Shown here: positions 9,249 to 17,994 of the stretch, piece after piece
Layout: every line of letters starts with the position of its first letter
How positions within the stretch are numbered: the stretch's first letter is position 1
From: Muribaculaceae bacterium
GTDB lineage: Bacteria; Bacteroidota; Bacteroidia; Bacteroidales; Muribaculaceae
Reading direction: 5' to 3'
Assembly: GCA_017620635.1 (NCBI GenBank)
Contig: JAGAUV010000027.1
Span: 1 to 64,000, forward strand
DNA: 64,000 nt
Position numbers and translations under genes: made by a program
The notes under the pieces: model-generated
The model's database searches: none
What the model saw: the letters and a program-made list of their open reading frames with translations, nothing else
What the model was told of the DNA's origin: nothing

Positions 9249-9328
9249 GTAGAGATATATACCTATTATTTTTTTAAAACAATTCGTACGCCACATTGTT
9301 CGTAGCGATATACCTTGGAAAACGGCCG

Positions 9329-9360
9329 CAAAATTAGTAACAAATCTTAACATACGCAAA
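9329..9360 (-). promoter_or_regulatory. Promoter of nhaA
   Basis: The reverse strand carries TTTG (9357-9360), a 20-nt spacer and TAATTTTG (9329-9336), an exact match to the Bacteroidota housekeeping promoter. It fixes the nhaA translation start downstream, at 9248. Confidence 0.85.
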
Positions 9361-9424
9361 TTCTTCAATTACTCTTTTTTTTGTAATATTGCATAAACAA
9401 TGCTAAAAGCCGAATTTACAGACT

Positions 9425-10132
9425 ATGAGCCGATACTATATTTTTGCTGCCTTAATAATATTTTGCACACTGGGCATATATGCAGAAAATACGGCTTTTA
9501 ACGAAAGACACCAATGGCAAAGACTTGGTACATGTACGTTTACCAACGACATCATTGCCACCGGAAATCCTTCCTTATATGAAGTTACAGTAGAAGAGGA
9601 CCTGACGGAGCCGGACATTTTCCGTATCGTCGACATATGGAGAAACCTTCCCGAGAGCAGTAAGAAGAGGCTCGAAAGAGAAGGCTTTACCTTATACTAC
9701 GGCGATGATTATTACATTATCATCGACATACGCGACCATCAGTACGTGCGCATACCGGTTTCGCCCTTAGGTCTGAGTGATCAGGACGGCGACTACAGCG
9801 TCTGCACGCCATCCGAAATTATCGGCATGCACGTAGGCATCGACGATGATTTCGCCAGGTCTAAGGCCGGCAAGTTCTCCGACGGTATTGTCAGCTTTTC
9901 TCAACCAGGAGCCATATACCTGTGTCAAAACGAATGGTTCACACGCTCCAATCTTCATGGAGCCACATCTATCGATCTCAGCGAATATATCGCCGGCATA
10001 AACGACATTACGGCCGAGGACAATTCTGTCGAAGAATATTTCAACCTTCTCGGTATGCCGGTCAGAAATCCCGGCCCCGGCATATACATTTTACGCAAGG
10101 GGGCTAAAACTTCAAAGGTTCTTAAACGTTAG
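9425..10132 (+). CDS. Secreted protein of unknown function with C-terminal surface-protein-like tail
   Basis: I do not recognise the main body. Residues 1-20 are a signal peptide ending near GIYA. The middle is acidic and rich in Tyr and Ile, with no motif I can assign. The last about 30 residues, EYFNLLGMPVRNPGPGIYIL followed by a lysine-rich end, match the short YxLxGxxVxxPxxGIYI tail found on many Bacteroidales exported proteins and related to T9SS sorting domains. It is the only gene between the nhaA promoter and the nitroreductase, which starts 18 bases later. Confidence 0.7.
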   Translation: MSRYYIFAALIIFCTLGIYAENTAFNERHQWQRLGTCTFTNDIIATGNPSLYEVTVEEDLTEPDIFRIVDIWRNLPESSKKRLEREGFTLYYGDDYYIIIDIRDHQYVRIPVSPLGLSDQDGDYSVCTPSEIIGMHVGIDDDFARSKAGKFSDGIVSFSQPGAIYLCQNEWFTRSNLHGATSIDLSEYIAGINDITAEDNSVEEYFNLLGMPVRNPGPGIYILRKGAKTSKVLKR

Positions 10133-10150
10133 ACTTAAAGACAGTTCTAA

Positions 10151-10699
10151 ATGCTTAACGAAATGACACTACACCAACTCCTTCTCGAGCGTCACAGCAT
10201 ACGCCGATATACAGATCAGCCTATATCTCCCGACGATGTACGTACAATTATCGAAGCCGGTCTTCTCGCACCGTCTTCAAAAAGTGCGCGATCATGGCAA
10301 TTCGTCGTGGTCGAAGACCGCGACATGCTCGTTCGTCTGAGCGACCTCAAGCCATCATATGCGGCATCGATCAAAGACTGCCGTCTTGCGGTGGTCGTGA
10401 CATCCGATCCGACCCAGAGCGAGGCCTACATCGAGGATGCTTCTGTCGCCGCGATACTCATGCATCTCCAGGCAGCCGATCTCGGCATCGGATCGTGCTG
10501 GGTACAGGTACGAGGACGCCAGGCAGCCGACGGCACTCCTTCCGAAGAAGTCGTAAGGGAACTTCTCGGCATACCCGAGCAGATGTGCGTGGAATGTGTC
10601 GTCACATTCGGATACTCAGCCGAGACACGTAAGCCGGTTGATCCCGACAAGCTCAAATGGGAAAAAGTTCACTTAGGACAGTGGCGCAACGAGCTATGA
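10151..10699 (+). CDS. Nitroreductase-family flavoprotein
   Basis: A 182-residue FMN-dependent oxidoreductase of the nitroreductase fold. The N terminus has the FMN-phosphate-binding pattern RHSIRRYTDQPI followed by GLLAPSSKSARSWQFVVV. The C-terminal part contains GIGSCWVQVRGR and the conserved ECVVTFGYS strand. The physiological substrate is not predictable (nitro compounds, quinones or flavin-linked reductions). It opens an operon of four genes joined by 4-base stop/start overlaps. Confidence 0.88.
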   Translation: MLNEMTLHQLLLERHSIRRYTDQPISPDDVRTIIEAGLLAPSSKSARSWQFVVVEDRDMLVRLSDLKPSYAASIKDCRLAVVVTSDPTQSEAYIEDASVAAILMHLQAADLGIGSCWVQVRGRQAADGTPSEEVVRELLGIPEQMCVECVVTFGYSAETRKPVDPDKLKWEKVHLGQWRNEL

Positions 10700-11475
10700 C
10701 CGACAGCAGAATAACTCTTGTCGGAACCGGAAATGTCGCCTCACATCTTGCCGAAGCCTTAGGCTCCGACATAGATATTATAGTCAGCCGCGACAGAAAC
10801 CGTGCAGCGGTATTGGCAGAAAAATACGGCATAGACACTACGGGAACCTACAGCGACCTCATCGCCGCAAGGCCCGATATAGTCATAGTCAGTATCGCCG
10901 ACCACGCTATCAATGATGTGGCACAGACAATCGGACAGATTCCCGGAAATCCTCTGGTGATACACACCTCCGGCACCGTACCCAAGGAAGCTCTAAGCCC
11001 CATGAGCGGACGTACCGGAGTGCTCTACCCTCTCCAGACATTCTCTCGCGATCTATACGTCGACATGCGCTCGGTTCCGTTCTTTACCGAAGCCGACAGC
11101 GCTGAAGATCTTGCCACAATCGACAGGATAGCATCAGCCATCTCCGATTCCGTACGACATGCGGATGCCGCCCAGCGACAAATACTCCATATAGCCGGAG
11201 TATACTCATCCAATTTCGTCAACATCCTACTCGAGATGGTGCAGGACATACTAAAAGAGGCCGATTACCCACTCTCTACCGTAAAGCCGCTGGTCGAAGC
11301 TACCGTTGCCAAAGCATTCTCCTCCGATCCGCACACGGCTCAGACCGGCCCGGCACGGAGGGGCGACAAGGCTGTCATGAAAAAACACGCCGAAGCCTTA
11401 CCGCCGGACAAAAGCATGATCTATCAGATTCTCTCCGAGTATATTATGAAATCACATCAGGTCACACCACAATGA
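10696..11475 (+). CDS. Rossmann-fold/DUF2520 oxidoreductase-like protein
   Basis: 259 residues. The N-terminal Rossmann domain starts with ITLVGTGNVASHLAEAL, a GxGxxxxxL dinucleotide-binding loop like that of pyrroline-5-carboxylate reductases. The C-terminal helical DUF2520 domain (about 130-255) has HIAGVYSSNFVNILL and GPARRGD. The family is common in Bacteroidota but its reaction is unsettled. The start at 10696 overlaps the nitroreductase stop by 4 bases. A longer frame from 10657 adds 13 residues that align with nothing in the fold. Confidence 0.85.
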   Translation: MTDSRITLVGTGNVASHLAEALGSDIDIIVSRDRNRAAVLAEKYGIDTTGTYSDLIAARPDIVIVSIADHAINDVAQTIGQIPGNPLVIHTSGTVPKEALSPMSGRTGVLYPLQTFSRDLYVDMRSVPFFTEADSAEDLATIDRIASAISDSVRHADAAQRQILHIAGVYSSNFVNILLEMVQDILKEADYPLSTVKPLVEATVAKAFSSDPHTAQTGPARRGDKAVMKKHAEALPPDKSMIYQILSEYIMKSHQVTPQ

Positions 11476-11999
11476 GCAAAATCAACTACGACCTTACCAG
11501 AATACGGGGCGTTGTCTTCGATGTCGACGGCGTCCTGTCGCCCTCTGTCGTTCCTATCGACACCGACGGCAACCCACGACGCATGGCTAACATAAAAGAC
11601 GGATACGCATTCGTACAGGCCATTCGCAGCGGCCTTAAATTAGCGATTATTTCCGGGGCTGACACAGATCCTGTCCGTCGGCGTTTCGAACTCATTGGTT
11701 TTACCGACATATACCTCGGGCACCTCGAAAAGCTGCCGCTATTAGAAAAATGGATGGACGAAAACGGTCTCACTCCCGATCAGGTGGCCTACTGCGGCGA
11801 CGATATCCCCGACATACTGCCAATGAAACATGTCGGATTACCTGTCGCTCCTCGCGATGCCGATCCTGATGTAAAATCTGTAGCCCGGTTTATATCTACA
11901 GTCGACGGCGGTTGTGGGGTCGCCCGTGAGCTTCTTGAAGAAATAATGAAGGCACAGGGCTCCTGGCCTGTTTACGACAAAATGGCTTTTGGCAAATGA
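11472..11999 (+). CDS. HAD hydrolase, KdsC-like phosphatase
   Basis: 175 residues, a capless HAD phosphatase of the KdsC type. The nucleophile loop is VVFDVDGVLS (D17, D19), followed by the ISGADTDPVRRR segment (KdsC has ISGR here) and the metal-binding YCGDDIPDILPM. KdsC releases phosphate from 3-deoxy-D-manno-octulosonate 8-phosphate in lipopolysaccharide core synthesis. YrbI-like and N-acylneuraminate phosphatases look similar. The N-terminal segment up to VDGVLSPSVVPID is slightly longer than in E. coli KdsC. It overlaps both neighbours by 4 bases. Confidence 0.85.
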   Translation: MSKINYDLTRIRGVVFDVDGVLSPSVVPIDTDGNPRRMANIKDGYAFVQAIRSGLKLAIISGADTDPVRRRFELIGFTDIYLGHLEKLPLLEKWMDENGLTPDQVAYCGDDIPDILPMKHVGLPVAPRDADPDVKSVARFISTVDGGCGVARELLEEIMKAQGSWPVYDKMAFGK

Positions 12000-12664
12000 G
12001 CGCTGACACACATCATCTCGATTTTCACACCGGGGCGTGTCCGACCGATAAACCATCGCTGCTGCCGCCTGTGCCTTCCGAAAAATATAATGGTATCAAG
12101 GTTCTTTTAGCTTCCAATTCCCCCAGACGGCGCGAACTGCTCGGTCTTATACTGCCGAAATTCGATATCGCCACGCCTCGCGATATCGACGAAGTATACC
12201 CCTCCGACCTCGACGCTAAGGACGTACCGGCATATCTGTCTCAACTGAAGGCAAAGGCTTACACGGACCTTCTCGCTCCGGGTGAACTCATCATTACCGC
12301 CGACACAATCGTAATTGCCGACGGCAATATATTGGGCAAACCTCACGACGCAGAAGAAGCCTCACAAATGCTTCACACGCTCGAGTGCGCCACGCACACG
12401 GTAGTTACCGGAGTTACACTGATGTCGCTCGAAGGCAAAAAACTCGACACGTTCTCTGAAACGACGCAAGTAACGTTCGGTCATCTTACCGACGACGAGA
12501 TCAGCCGTTACATAAACATATACCGTCCGTTCGACAAAGCCGGGGCGTATGGCATACAGGAATGGATAGGGGCTGCAGCCATAGCACGTATCGACGGCTG
12601 CTTCTACAACGTAATGGGCCTGCCGCTCCACACACTGTACTCCCACCTGAAAACATTCTTCTGA
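11996..12664 (+). CDS. maf: Maf-family nucleoside triphosphate pyrophosphatase
   Basis: This enzyme hydrolyses non-canonical or modified nucleoside triphosphates (dTTP/UTP-type in the YhdE branch), protecting nucleic acids. The signature VLLASNSPRRRELLGLI begins about residue 35, ITADTIV follows, then GKPHDAEEA and KAGAYGIQEWIGA late in the chain. At 222 residues it is about 30 longer than usual because of an N-terminal extension with no recognised domain. A second start near ATGGTATC would remove it, but the 4-base overlap with the HAD gene favours 11996. Last gene of the operon. Confidence 0.9.
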   Translation: MSADTHHLDFHTGACPTDKPSLLPPVPSEKYNGIKVLLASNSPRRRELLGLILPKFDIATPRDIDEVYPSDLDAKDVPAYLSQLKAKAYTDLLAPGELIITADTIVIADGNILGKPHDAEEASQMLHTLECATHTVVTGVTLMSLEGKKLDTFSETTQVTFGHLTDDEISRYINIYRPFDKAGAYGIQEWIGAAAIARIDGCFYNVMGLPLHTLYSHLKTFF

Positions 12665-12672
12665 CGCGCGGC

Positions 12673-13545
12673 TTACAACTGCTCGTATGCCACCGAGAAT
12701 GTGTCGCCAAGGCTCATATCTCCGCTTCGAGCGCCCCGTTCAAGCCAGCGTACGCGCTGTGCCGACGTGCCGTGATTGAACGAATCAGGCACGGCATAGC
12801 CCTGCGCCTGCTTCTGCAGGTAGTCATCGCCTATCCTTGACGCGGCATTGATACCTTCTTCTATATCGCCGGGCTCGAGCGAGTCAAACATTTCATTGTC
12901 GTAGTACGCCCATATCCCGGCATAGAAATCGGCCTGTAGCTCCGTGCGCACGCTTATCCTGTTAGCATCCCGTTCCGACGATCTTGCCATGGCATTATGA
13001 GCCGCTGACAGCTGTCCGAGAAGATTCTGCACATGGTGTCCGACTTCATGCGCCACAACGTAGGCATAGCTGAAATCGCCGCCGGCACCCATCTGTCGTT
13101 CCATCTGATCAAAGAACGACAGATCGATATACACCGTCTGATCGGCAGAGCAATAGAACGGCCCCACCTGAGACGTCGCGTTGCCGCATGCGGAGTTGAC
13201 CGACCCGGTATAGAGCACGAGTTTGGGAGGTTCATAAGCCATGCCCATCTCGTTAAACACCTTAGTCCATACATCCTCAGTGCCGGCAAGTATCTTCGCA
13301 GTAAACTCCGCCAGCTCTTCCTCATGGACTGTAGGCTGGTAGTTCTGCGTGATATTCTGTCCGCCATAGTCCGAAAAACCGGCCTGACGGATTATATCAA
13401 GAGGATTACCGCCTGAAAACAGGGTCAGCAATACCACTACAACAATACCGGTAATGCCACCTCCGATGCCTATTGATTTACCTATGCCGCCACGGCCGCG
13501 ACGGTCCTCCACATTATTGCTTGACCTTCGTCCATTCAGTCTCAT
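12673..13545 (-). CDS. YpfJ-type neutral zinc metallopeptidase
   Basis: 290 residues. A basic N-terminal segment rich in Arg and Gly is followed by one membrane segment (about 30-45) and a long periplasmic domain. The zinc-binding motif HEVGHH sits in VVAHEVGHHVQNLLG, with an ELQADFYAGIWAYY helix supplying the downstream ligand, as in the YpfJ/zinc_peptidase family. Several prokaryotic homologues are annotated only as neutral zinc metallopeptidases and the substrate is unknown. It converges on maf, 8 bases apart. Confidence 0.9.
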   Translation of the reverse strand: MRLNGRRSSNNVEDRRGRGGIGKSIGIGGGITGIVVVVLLTLFSGGNPLDIIRQAGFSDYGGQNITQNYQPTVHEEELAEFTAKILAGTEDVWTKVFNEMGMAYEPPKLVLYTGSVNSACGNATSQVGPFYCSADQTVYIDLSFFDQMERQMGAGGDFSYAYVVAHEVGHHVQNLLGQLSAAHNAMARSSERDANRISVRTELQADFYAGIWAYYDNEMFDSLEPGDIEEGINAASRIGDDYLQKQAQGYAVPDSFNHGTSAQRVRWLERGARSGDMSLGDTFSVAYEQL

Positions 13546-13653
13546 CGTTGTCTATCTATAAATTTTTACGATTAAAACGACTGTAAGCTATCGATGGTTT
13601 GATAATGCCGTACTTTTTAACAGAAGCGAAAGTCCGATATTTACTGACTCAGA

Positions 13654-14901
13654 CTATTCGACCTCGAATCCGGCCGCGATAATGGCATTCTTTACCGATT
13701 CGGCGCTTGCCTTACCATCCACGACAGCTTCGCCCGTGCTTAAATTCACAACTACAGAATCCACACCCGGCAGTGCGCCGACAGCCTTTTCTACTGTTGC
13801 CTGGCAGTGCGGACATGCCATACCCTTAACCTTATAGACATTTGTTTCCATTGTATCAATATTTATTGAATGATTATGTTTGTGACTTCTATACAGACTA
13901 TATCCCAGCAGCGCAACAAGAATTGCCGAACACAATGTCTCGAACCAGGCATATGTAGCGTGGCAGGCGTCGTGCGACAGAGCTACACCGGGAGTAAACC
14001 ACGACGCAGGGAGCAGCAGATCTATAATGAGACCGAATGCAATTGCCGTGACTACGACAGAGCCTATATATACTGCCGTAGCCCGTTTCCCCATTGTGCG
14101 CGACAGTATTATCATCGAAGCAAAATTTGCCGCCGGACCGGCCATCAGCAATACAAATGCAATACCGGGCGACAGGCCCTTAAGCATCAGCGATAACGCT
14201 ATAGGAATAGAGCCCGTAGCACAGATATACATCGGTATCGCCACAGCCACCACGGCAAGCATAGCCAGAAGCGGATAGCGGCTCAGCGAGACAAAGAGCT
14301 CATCAGGCACAAAAACCGTGATCAGTGCAGCCACGACAAGACCTATTACAAGCCACTTGCCGACACTGCCTACCATATCGACAAAGCCATAGCGGACAGC
14401 CTCGGCCAGACGTGCGAAAAAGGAACGTCCGACCGCTTCCGATTCATAAGCAGGAGAAGTCCGCACCTCGGATGATTCCTCCCTGCCCGACATACGGTCG
14501 ACGGCCACGCCGCCGACCATCGAGCCGACAAGCGCGGCCACAGGTCTAAGCACGGCAAAAGCCGGGCCAAGCAAAGAATACGTAGCGGCGATAGAGTCTA
14601 CGCCTGTCTGCGGTGTGGCTATAAGGAAAGAGGTCGTGGCTCCGTTCGACGCTCCGCTGCGACGAAGCGACACAGCTGTAGGCAGTACTCCGCACGAACA
14701 GAGTGGCAGAGGTATTCCGAATAACGCGGCCTTAAACACAGGCTTCCATCCCGAACCGGCAAGATGACGGCTCATTGTCGACGGGCTGATAAAGACATGC
14801 AGCAGACCGGCTATAAAAAAGCCCAAAAGTATATAGGGCGACATCTCATTGAGTATCGCCAGAAGAGAATATAAGATATTTTCGATATTCATTCGTTCCA
14901 T
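13654..14901 (-). CDS. SO_0444-type Cu/Zn efflux permease with C-terminal HMA domain
   Basis: 415 residues, inner membrane. About 8-10 hydrophobic segments form a DUF318/ArsP-like permease; the first half contains PLPLCSCGVLPTAVSLRRSG and SFLIATPQTGVDS, the conserved cysteine loop and substrate-path motif. The last about 65 residues are a heavy-metal-associated domain with GMACPHC, the metal-binding CxxC. The likely role is export of copper, zinc or a related metal(loid). The regulator gene with a similar HMA-like domain lies 78 bases upstream. The start may be at 14901 or three codons later at 14892. Confidence 0.85.
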   Translation of the reverse strand: MERMNIENILYSLLAILNEMSPYILLGFFIAGLLHVFISPSTMSRHLAGSGWKPVFKAALFGIPLPLCSCGVLPTAVSLRRSGASNGATTSFLIATPQTGVDSIAATYSLLGPAFAVLRPVAALVGSMVGGVAVDRMSGREESSEVRTSPAYESEAVGRSFFARLAEAVRYGFVDMVGSVGKWLVIGLVVAALITVFVPDELFVSLSRYPLLAMLAVVAVAIPMYICATGSIPIALSLMLKGLSPGIAFVLLMAGPAANFASMIILSRTMGKRATAVYIGSVVVTAIAFGLIIDLLLPASWFTPGVALSHDACHATYAWFETLCSAILVALLGYSLYRSHKHNHSINIDTMETNVYKVKGMACPHCQATVEKAVGALPGVDSVVVNLSTGEAVVDGKASAESVKNAIIAAGFEVE

Positions 14902-14924
14902 AATTTTTGCAGTACAAAATTATG
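14899..14924. promoter_or_regulatory. 9-bp inverted repeat over the permease start and -7 box
   Basis: CATAATTTT (14899-14907) and its exact complement AAAATTATG (14916-14924) are separated by 8 nt. The right arm overlaps a reverse-strand -7 box TAATTTTG (14915-14922). The left arm includes the permease start codon. This is where a repressor or activator of the metal module would bind; no protein-binding evidence exists. Confidence 0.5.
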
Positions 14925-14979
14925 AAACAGATCACAATGCCATGCTACACGTTTTTGAGGTGTGTTTGCATAATTACGG

Positions 14980-15546
14980 TCACACGCTGTCGAGCGGCCT
15001 GCGCTGCGATGCCCCGGAGGCAATATATTGGCTCGGTGTCATGCCCGTAACATCTTTGAACTGACGCGAAAGGTGTGCCACACTCGAGTATCCCGTCCGG
15101 TCTGCAATCTCAGACAGACTCATATTGCCGTAGCCCATAAGCTCTTTCACATATTCCACCTTCTGCAATATACTGTAGCGCTCTATCGTACGGCCTTCCA
15201 TGCGCGAAAACACACGGCTTGCCTGATCATAGCTTATACCGAGCTGCTCGGCGATACACACCGACAGATTATAATGACACTCTTTCTCATCACGCAGATG
15301 ATGGATAACAGCATGCTTCACGTCCTCTACAATCTGCTCGTCGCGGTCTGCAATACGCTCAAACCCATTCGACACGAGAGCGCCGTCGATTCTGCGCAGA
15401 GCCTCTTTCTCGGGCATTCCATCAGGAAGCGAAAACACGGCGCGTCCCAAAGAGACAGTGATATCCGACATGCCGAGTTCCCCGAGCACACCGGTCACTG
15501 CCGCTATACAATGACGGCACACCATATGTTTTATCCTTATATCCAT
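14980..15546 (-). CDS. AraC-family regulator with N-terminal HMA-like metal-binding domain
   Basis: 188 residues. Residues about 1-65 resemble an HMA fold: KHMVCRHC supplies the CxxC, followed by VTGVLGELGM and VSLGRAVFSLP. The C-terminal about 100 residues are an AraC/XylS DNA-binding domain, with SLSEIADRTGYSSVAHLSRQ and FKDVTGMTPSQYIAS, the two helix-turn-helix units. The likely role is to sense copper or another soft metal and control the adjacent permease. The start at 15546 begins exactly with the HMA-like segment; a longer frame from 15591 adds 15 residues. The arrangement with the permease is the main reason for calling it a metal sensor. Confidence 0.82.
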   Translation of the reverse strand: MDIRIKHMVCRHCIAAVTGVLGELGMSDITVSLGRAVFSLPDGMPEKEALRRIDGALVSNGFERIADRDEQIVEDVKHAVIHHLRDEKECHYNLSVCIAEQLGISYDQASRVFSRMEGRTIERYSILQKVEYVKELMGYGNMSLSEIADRTGYSSVAHLSRQFKDVTGMTPSQYIASGASQRRPLDSV

Positions 15547-15568
15547 ATATGTCAGAGAATAAAGGCGA

Positions 15569-15587
15569 AGGGTATTGTGGGTACCCT
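15569..15587. promoter_or_regulatory. Inverted repeat AGGGTA-N7-TACCCT upstream of the regulator
   Basis: AGGGTA (15569-15574) and TACCCT (15582-15587) flank 7 nt, 22 bases upstream of the AraC-type regulator start. It could be an autoregulatory operator. It does not match the repeat over the permease start, so a common binding protein is not shown. Confidence 0.35.
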
Positions 15588-15606
15588 CCACCTTATTGTC
15601 AGTCGG

Positions 15607-15632
15607 TCTGCCCGTATCATGACCGGGGCAGA
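15607..15632 (-). other. Hairpin after rprY
   Basis: TCTGCCC (15607-15613) pairs with GGGCAGA (15626-15632) around a 12-nt loop, just beyond the rprY stop. It could end or protect the rprXY transcript. No U tract follows, so it is not a classical terminator. Confidence 0.35.
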
Positions 15633-15644
15633 TCTTTCAGTGTC

Positions 15645-16352
15645 TTATTTCTGTGCTTCGGCTTCAGGGGCAATGAGTTTGTAGCCCTTGCCATGGATGT
15701 TGATGATCTCGATCGACGGATCATCCTTCAGATGCTTGCGCAGCTTGGTAATATACACATCCATTGAACGTGCATTGAAATAGTTGTCGTCGATCCAGAT
15801 CGTCTTGAGCGCATAGTTGCGTTCGAGGATCTCGTTGACATGCGCGCACAGCAGGCTCAGGAGCTCAGACTCCTTGGTGGTAAGCTTGGTAATCTTGTCG
15901 CCGATCATGAGCACCTGCTTCTGGGTGTCGAAGGTAAACTTGCCGATCTTGTACATTGTGATCTCCTTACCTTTTTTGCCCTTTACGCGACGCAGGATAG
16001 CTTCGATACGGAACACCAGCTCCTCCATCGAGAAAGGTTTGGTAATATAGTCATCCGCACCGATCTTGAAGCCCTCGAGGATATCCTCTTTGAGCGATTT
16101 AGCCGTCAGGAAGATGATAGGCACCTCCGAGTTGACGGTTCGTATTTCCTGAGCCAGTGTGAAGCCGTCCTTTTTAGGCATCATCACGTCGAGCACGCAG
16201 ATATCATACTTGCCCTTGAGGAATGCCTTGTAGCCGCTTTCGCCATCGACAAAAAGGTCGGCGTTATAGCCCTTTGCCTGAAGATACTCGCGAAGGAGCA
16301 TACCCAGGTTCTCGTCGTCTTCACACAGAAGAATTTTCATTCGGTCTTCCAT
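15645..16352 (-). CDS. rprY: RprY response regulator (OmpR family)
   Basis: 235 residues: receiver domain (about 5-120) with acidic pocket E11, D12, D13, phosphoacceptor D55 in CVLDVMMPKKDG and the ITKPFS lysine, then an OmpR-type winged helix. It is nearly identical in motif order to RprY of Bacteroides fragilis, partner of RprX; in Porphyromonas RprY controls stress and sodium-pumping genes. The start at 16352 (MEDRMKILL) was chosen over a TTG start three codons upstream. The rprX stop lies 5 bases upstream of this start. Confidence 0.93.
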   Translation of the reverse strand: MEDRMKILLCEDDENLGMLLREYLQAKGYNADLFVDGESGYKAFLKGKYDICVLDVMMPKKDGFTLAQEIRTVNSEVPIIFLTAKSLKEDILEGFKIGADDYITKPFSMEELVFRIEAILRRVKGKKGKEITMYKIGKFTFDTQKQVLMIGDKITKLTTKESELLSLLCAHVNEILERNYALKTIWIDDNYFNARSMDVYITKLRKHLKDDPSIEIINIHGKGYKLIAPEAEAQK

Positions 16353-16357
16353 AGTGG

Positions 16358-17875
16358 TCAATTTTTAGAGAGTGGTAATATTATTATAAATTTTGTTCCT
16401 ACATTAAATTCGCTTTCTACCGTTATGCTGCCGCCAAGCTCATCGATCATCTTCTTGACATAAGCCAGGCCGAGACCGAAGCCCTTGACATCGTGACGGT
16501 TGCCGGTAGAGACACGATAGAATTTCTCGAAAACCTTCTTAAGATCGTCCCGACGTATGCCTATGCCGTTGTCGGCTATCGTGATTTCGAGACGTTCTTC
16601 GTCAAGGTCACGCGATGCCACGACAAGGCTCAGCGGACGCTCCTCGCTGCGATATTTCACAGCATTGTCGAGGAGATTGAATATGACATTTGTAAAGTGC
16701 ATCTCGTCCACATTGACTATAGCATCCATCGCATCGAGGTTGGCGGCGATAGTACCGCCATATTTCTCGACCTTAAGCTTGAAGGTATTCACTATATTGA
16801 ATATGGCCGCATTGGCATCGACATCCTCGAGGCGCAGGGTTGCCTTCTGACGGTCGAACATCGACATCTGCAGTACCTTCTCTACCTGGAAGCGGAGGCG
16901 CTTGGTCTCGTCGGTTATGACCGTAGAAATCTGCTGCAGCATAGCCGGAGACTTGCGTACGCTCTGGTCATTGAGCATCTGGGCGGCAAGTGAGATCGAC
17001 GATATCGGGGTTTTGAACTCATGCGTCATGTTGTTTATGAAATCGTTCTTCATCTCGGTAAGCTTCTTCTGCCGGAAGGCAACGATGATAGTATACACAA
17101 AGATGATAAGAAGGATAAACGTAAACGCGAACGCCGGAACCATAAACGATATCGACGAAAATATATAGTCGCTCTTGGTAGGGAAATAGACCTTCAGGAA
17201 ATTGTTGGCGCCATTGACATCGTTAGGGAACAGGGCCTGCACGAACATATTGTCGCGGTCGTTGGTATTGGTCTGATATCCCGACGATTTGAACATGAGT
17301 GTGCCTGCATGGTTGGAGACCGCGAACTCGAAAGGCACCTTAAGGCCGAGCGTATCAAGCTCCTGTCGGAGATAATGGCTCACGCGGTTAGAATCGGCAC
17401 GTTCGGTTATGGGGCGCTTCGACGACTTGGACATGATGTTGAGTATCACGTCATCAAGCATATCGCGCTGGTAGAGGTAGCGGTTACGATATTTGTTCTG
17501 CAGATTGTTGTAGTGTGCGCCGAGGCCGCCGTTCTTCTTTAGGTTGTTGATCTCGCTTTTATCGCCTTTGATGGTAAGATATGCCTCAAGGCCCGAGCTG
17601 GTAGTAAATGAATACTTCAGCTGCGAGTTGTCGCCAAGGTACTGGCTCATCATGTCCTCCATCTCCACATCCCTCACGTCATCCTCGAGATAATGCCGGG
17701 CTTCATCCTGTTCCAGATGCTGCGACACGGCGACAAGGCTCTGACGTACGCCCTGGGCAAACTGCTCATAACGTATCTCCACAATATTTTTCATATAAAA
17801 TATCTGTATGCAGAGCAAGCCTATAAAGGCTATCGCCATCACTATCGCAAGTATCCAGATTGTCTGCTTTTTCAT
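16358..17875 (-). CDS. rprX: RprX sensor histidine kinase
   Basis: 505 residues from the chosen ATG. An N-terminal membrane segment (about 5-25), a periplasmic sensor region of about 215 residues and a second membrane segment (about 243-266) precede a HisKA domain with H285 in NNMTHEFKTP and a HATPase domain with NVIFNLLDNAVKY, DNGIGI and GFGLGLAYVKK. It phosphorylates RprY. The longer frame to 17893 would use TTG, so the ATG at 17875 is preferred. Promoter lies about 120 bases upstream. Confidence 0.93.
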   Translation of the reverse strand: MKKQTIWILAIVMAIAFIGLLCIQIFYMKNIVEIRYEQFAQGVRQSLVAVSQHLEQDEARHYLEDDVRDVEMEDMMSQYLGDNSQLKYSFTTSSGLEAYLTIKGDKSEINNLKKNGGLGAHYNNLQNKYRNRYLYQRDMLDDVILNIMSKSSKRPITERADSNRVSHYLRQELDTLGLKVPFEFAVSNHAGTLMFKSSGYQTNTNDRDNMFVQALFPNDVNGANNFLKVYFPTKSDYIFSSISFMVPAFAFTFILLIIFVYTIIVAFRQKKLTEMKNDFINNMTHEFKTPISSISLAAQMLNDQSVRKSPAMLQQISTVITDETKRLRFQVEKVLQMSMFDRQKATLRLEDVDANAAIFNIVNTFKLKVEKYGGTIAANLDAMDAIVNVDEMHFTNVIFNLLDNAVKYRSEERPLSLVVASRDLDEERLEITIADNGIGIRRDDLKKVFEKFYRVSTGNRHDVKGFGLGLAYVKKMIDELGGSITVESEFNVGTKFIIILPLSKN

Positions 17876-17994
17876 TCTTTTTTGGAGAGGCAAAAAATTT
17901 GGTTAAATATTAACCTATATTTTGTTAACAATTATGATTCATTAATGTTGCATGGGAAACGCATTTTATTTCTCCCCATTTTAACACTTCGCGT

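Noticed and set aside
9249-9368. N-terminal extension of nhaA
   Set aside because: It contains the nhaA promoter and has no resemblance to the NhaA N terminus.
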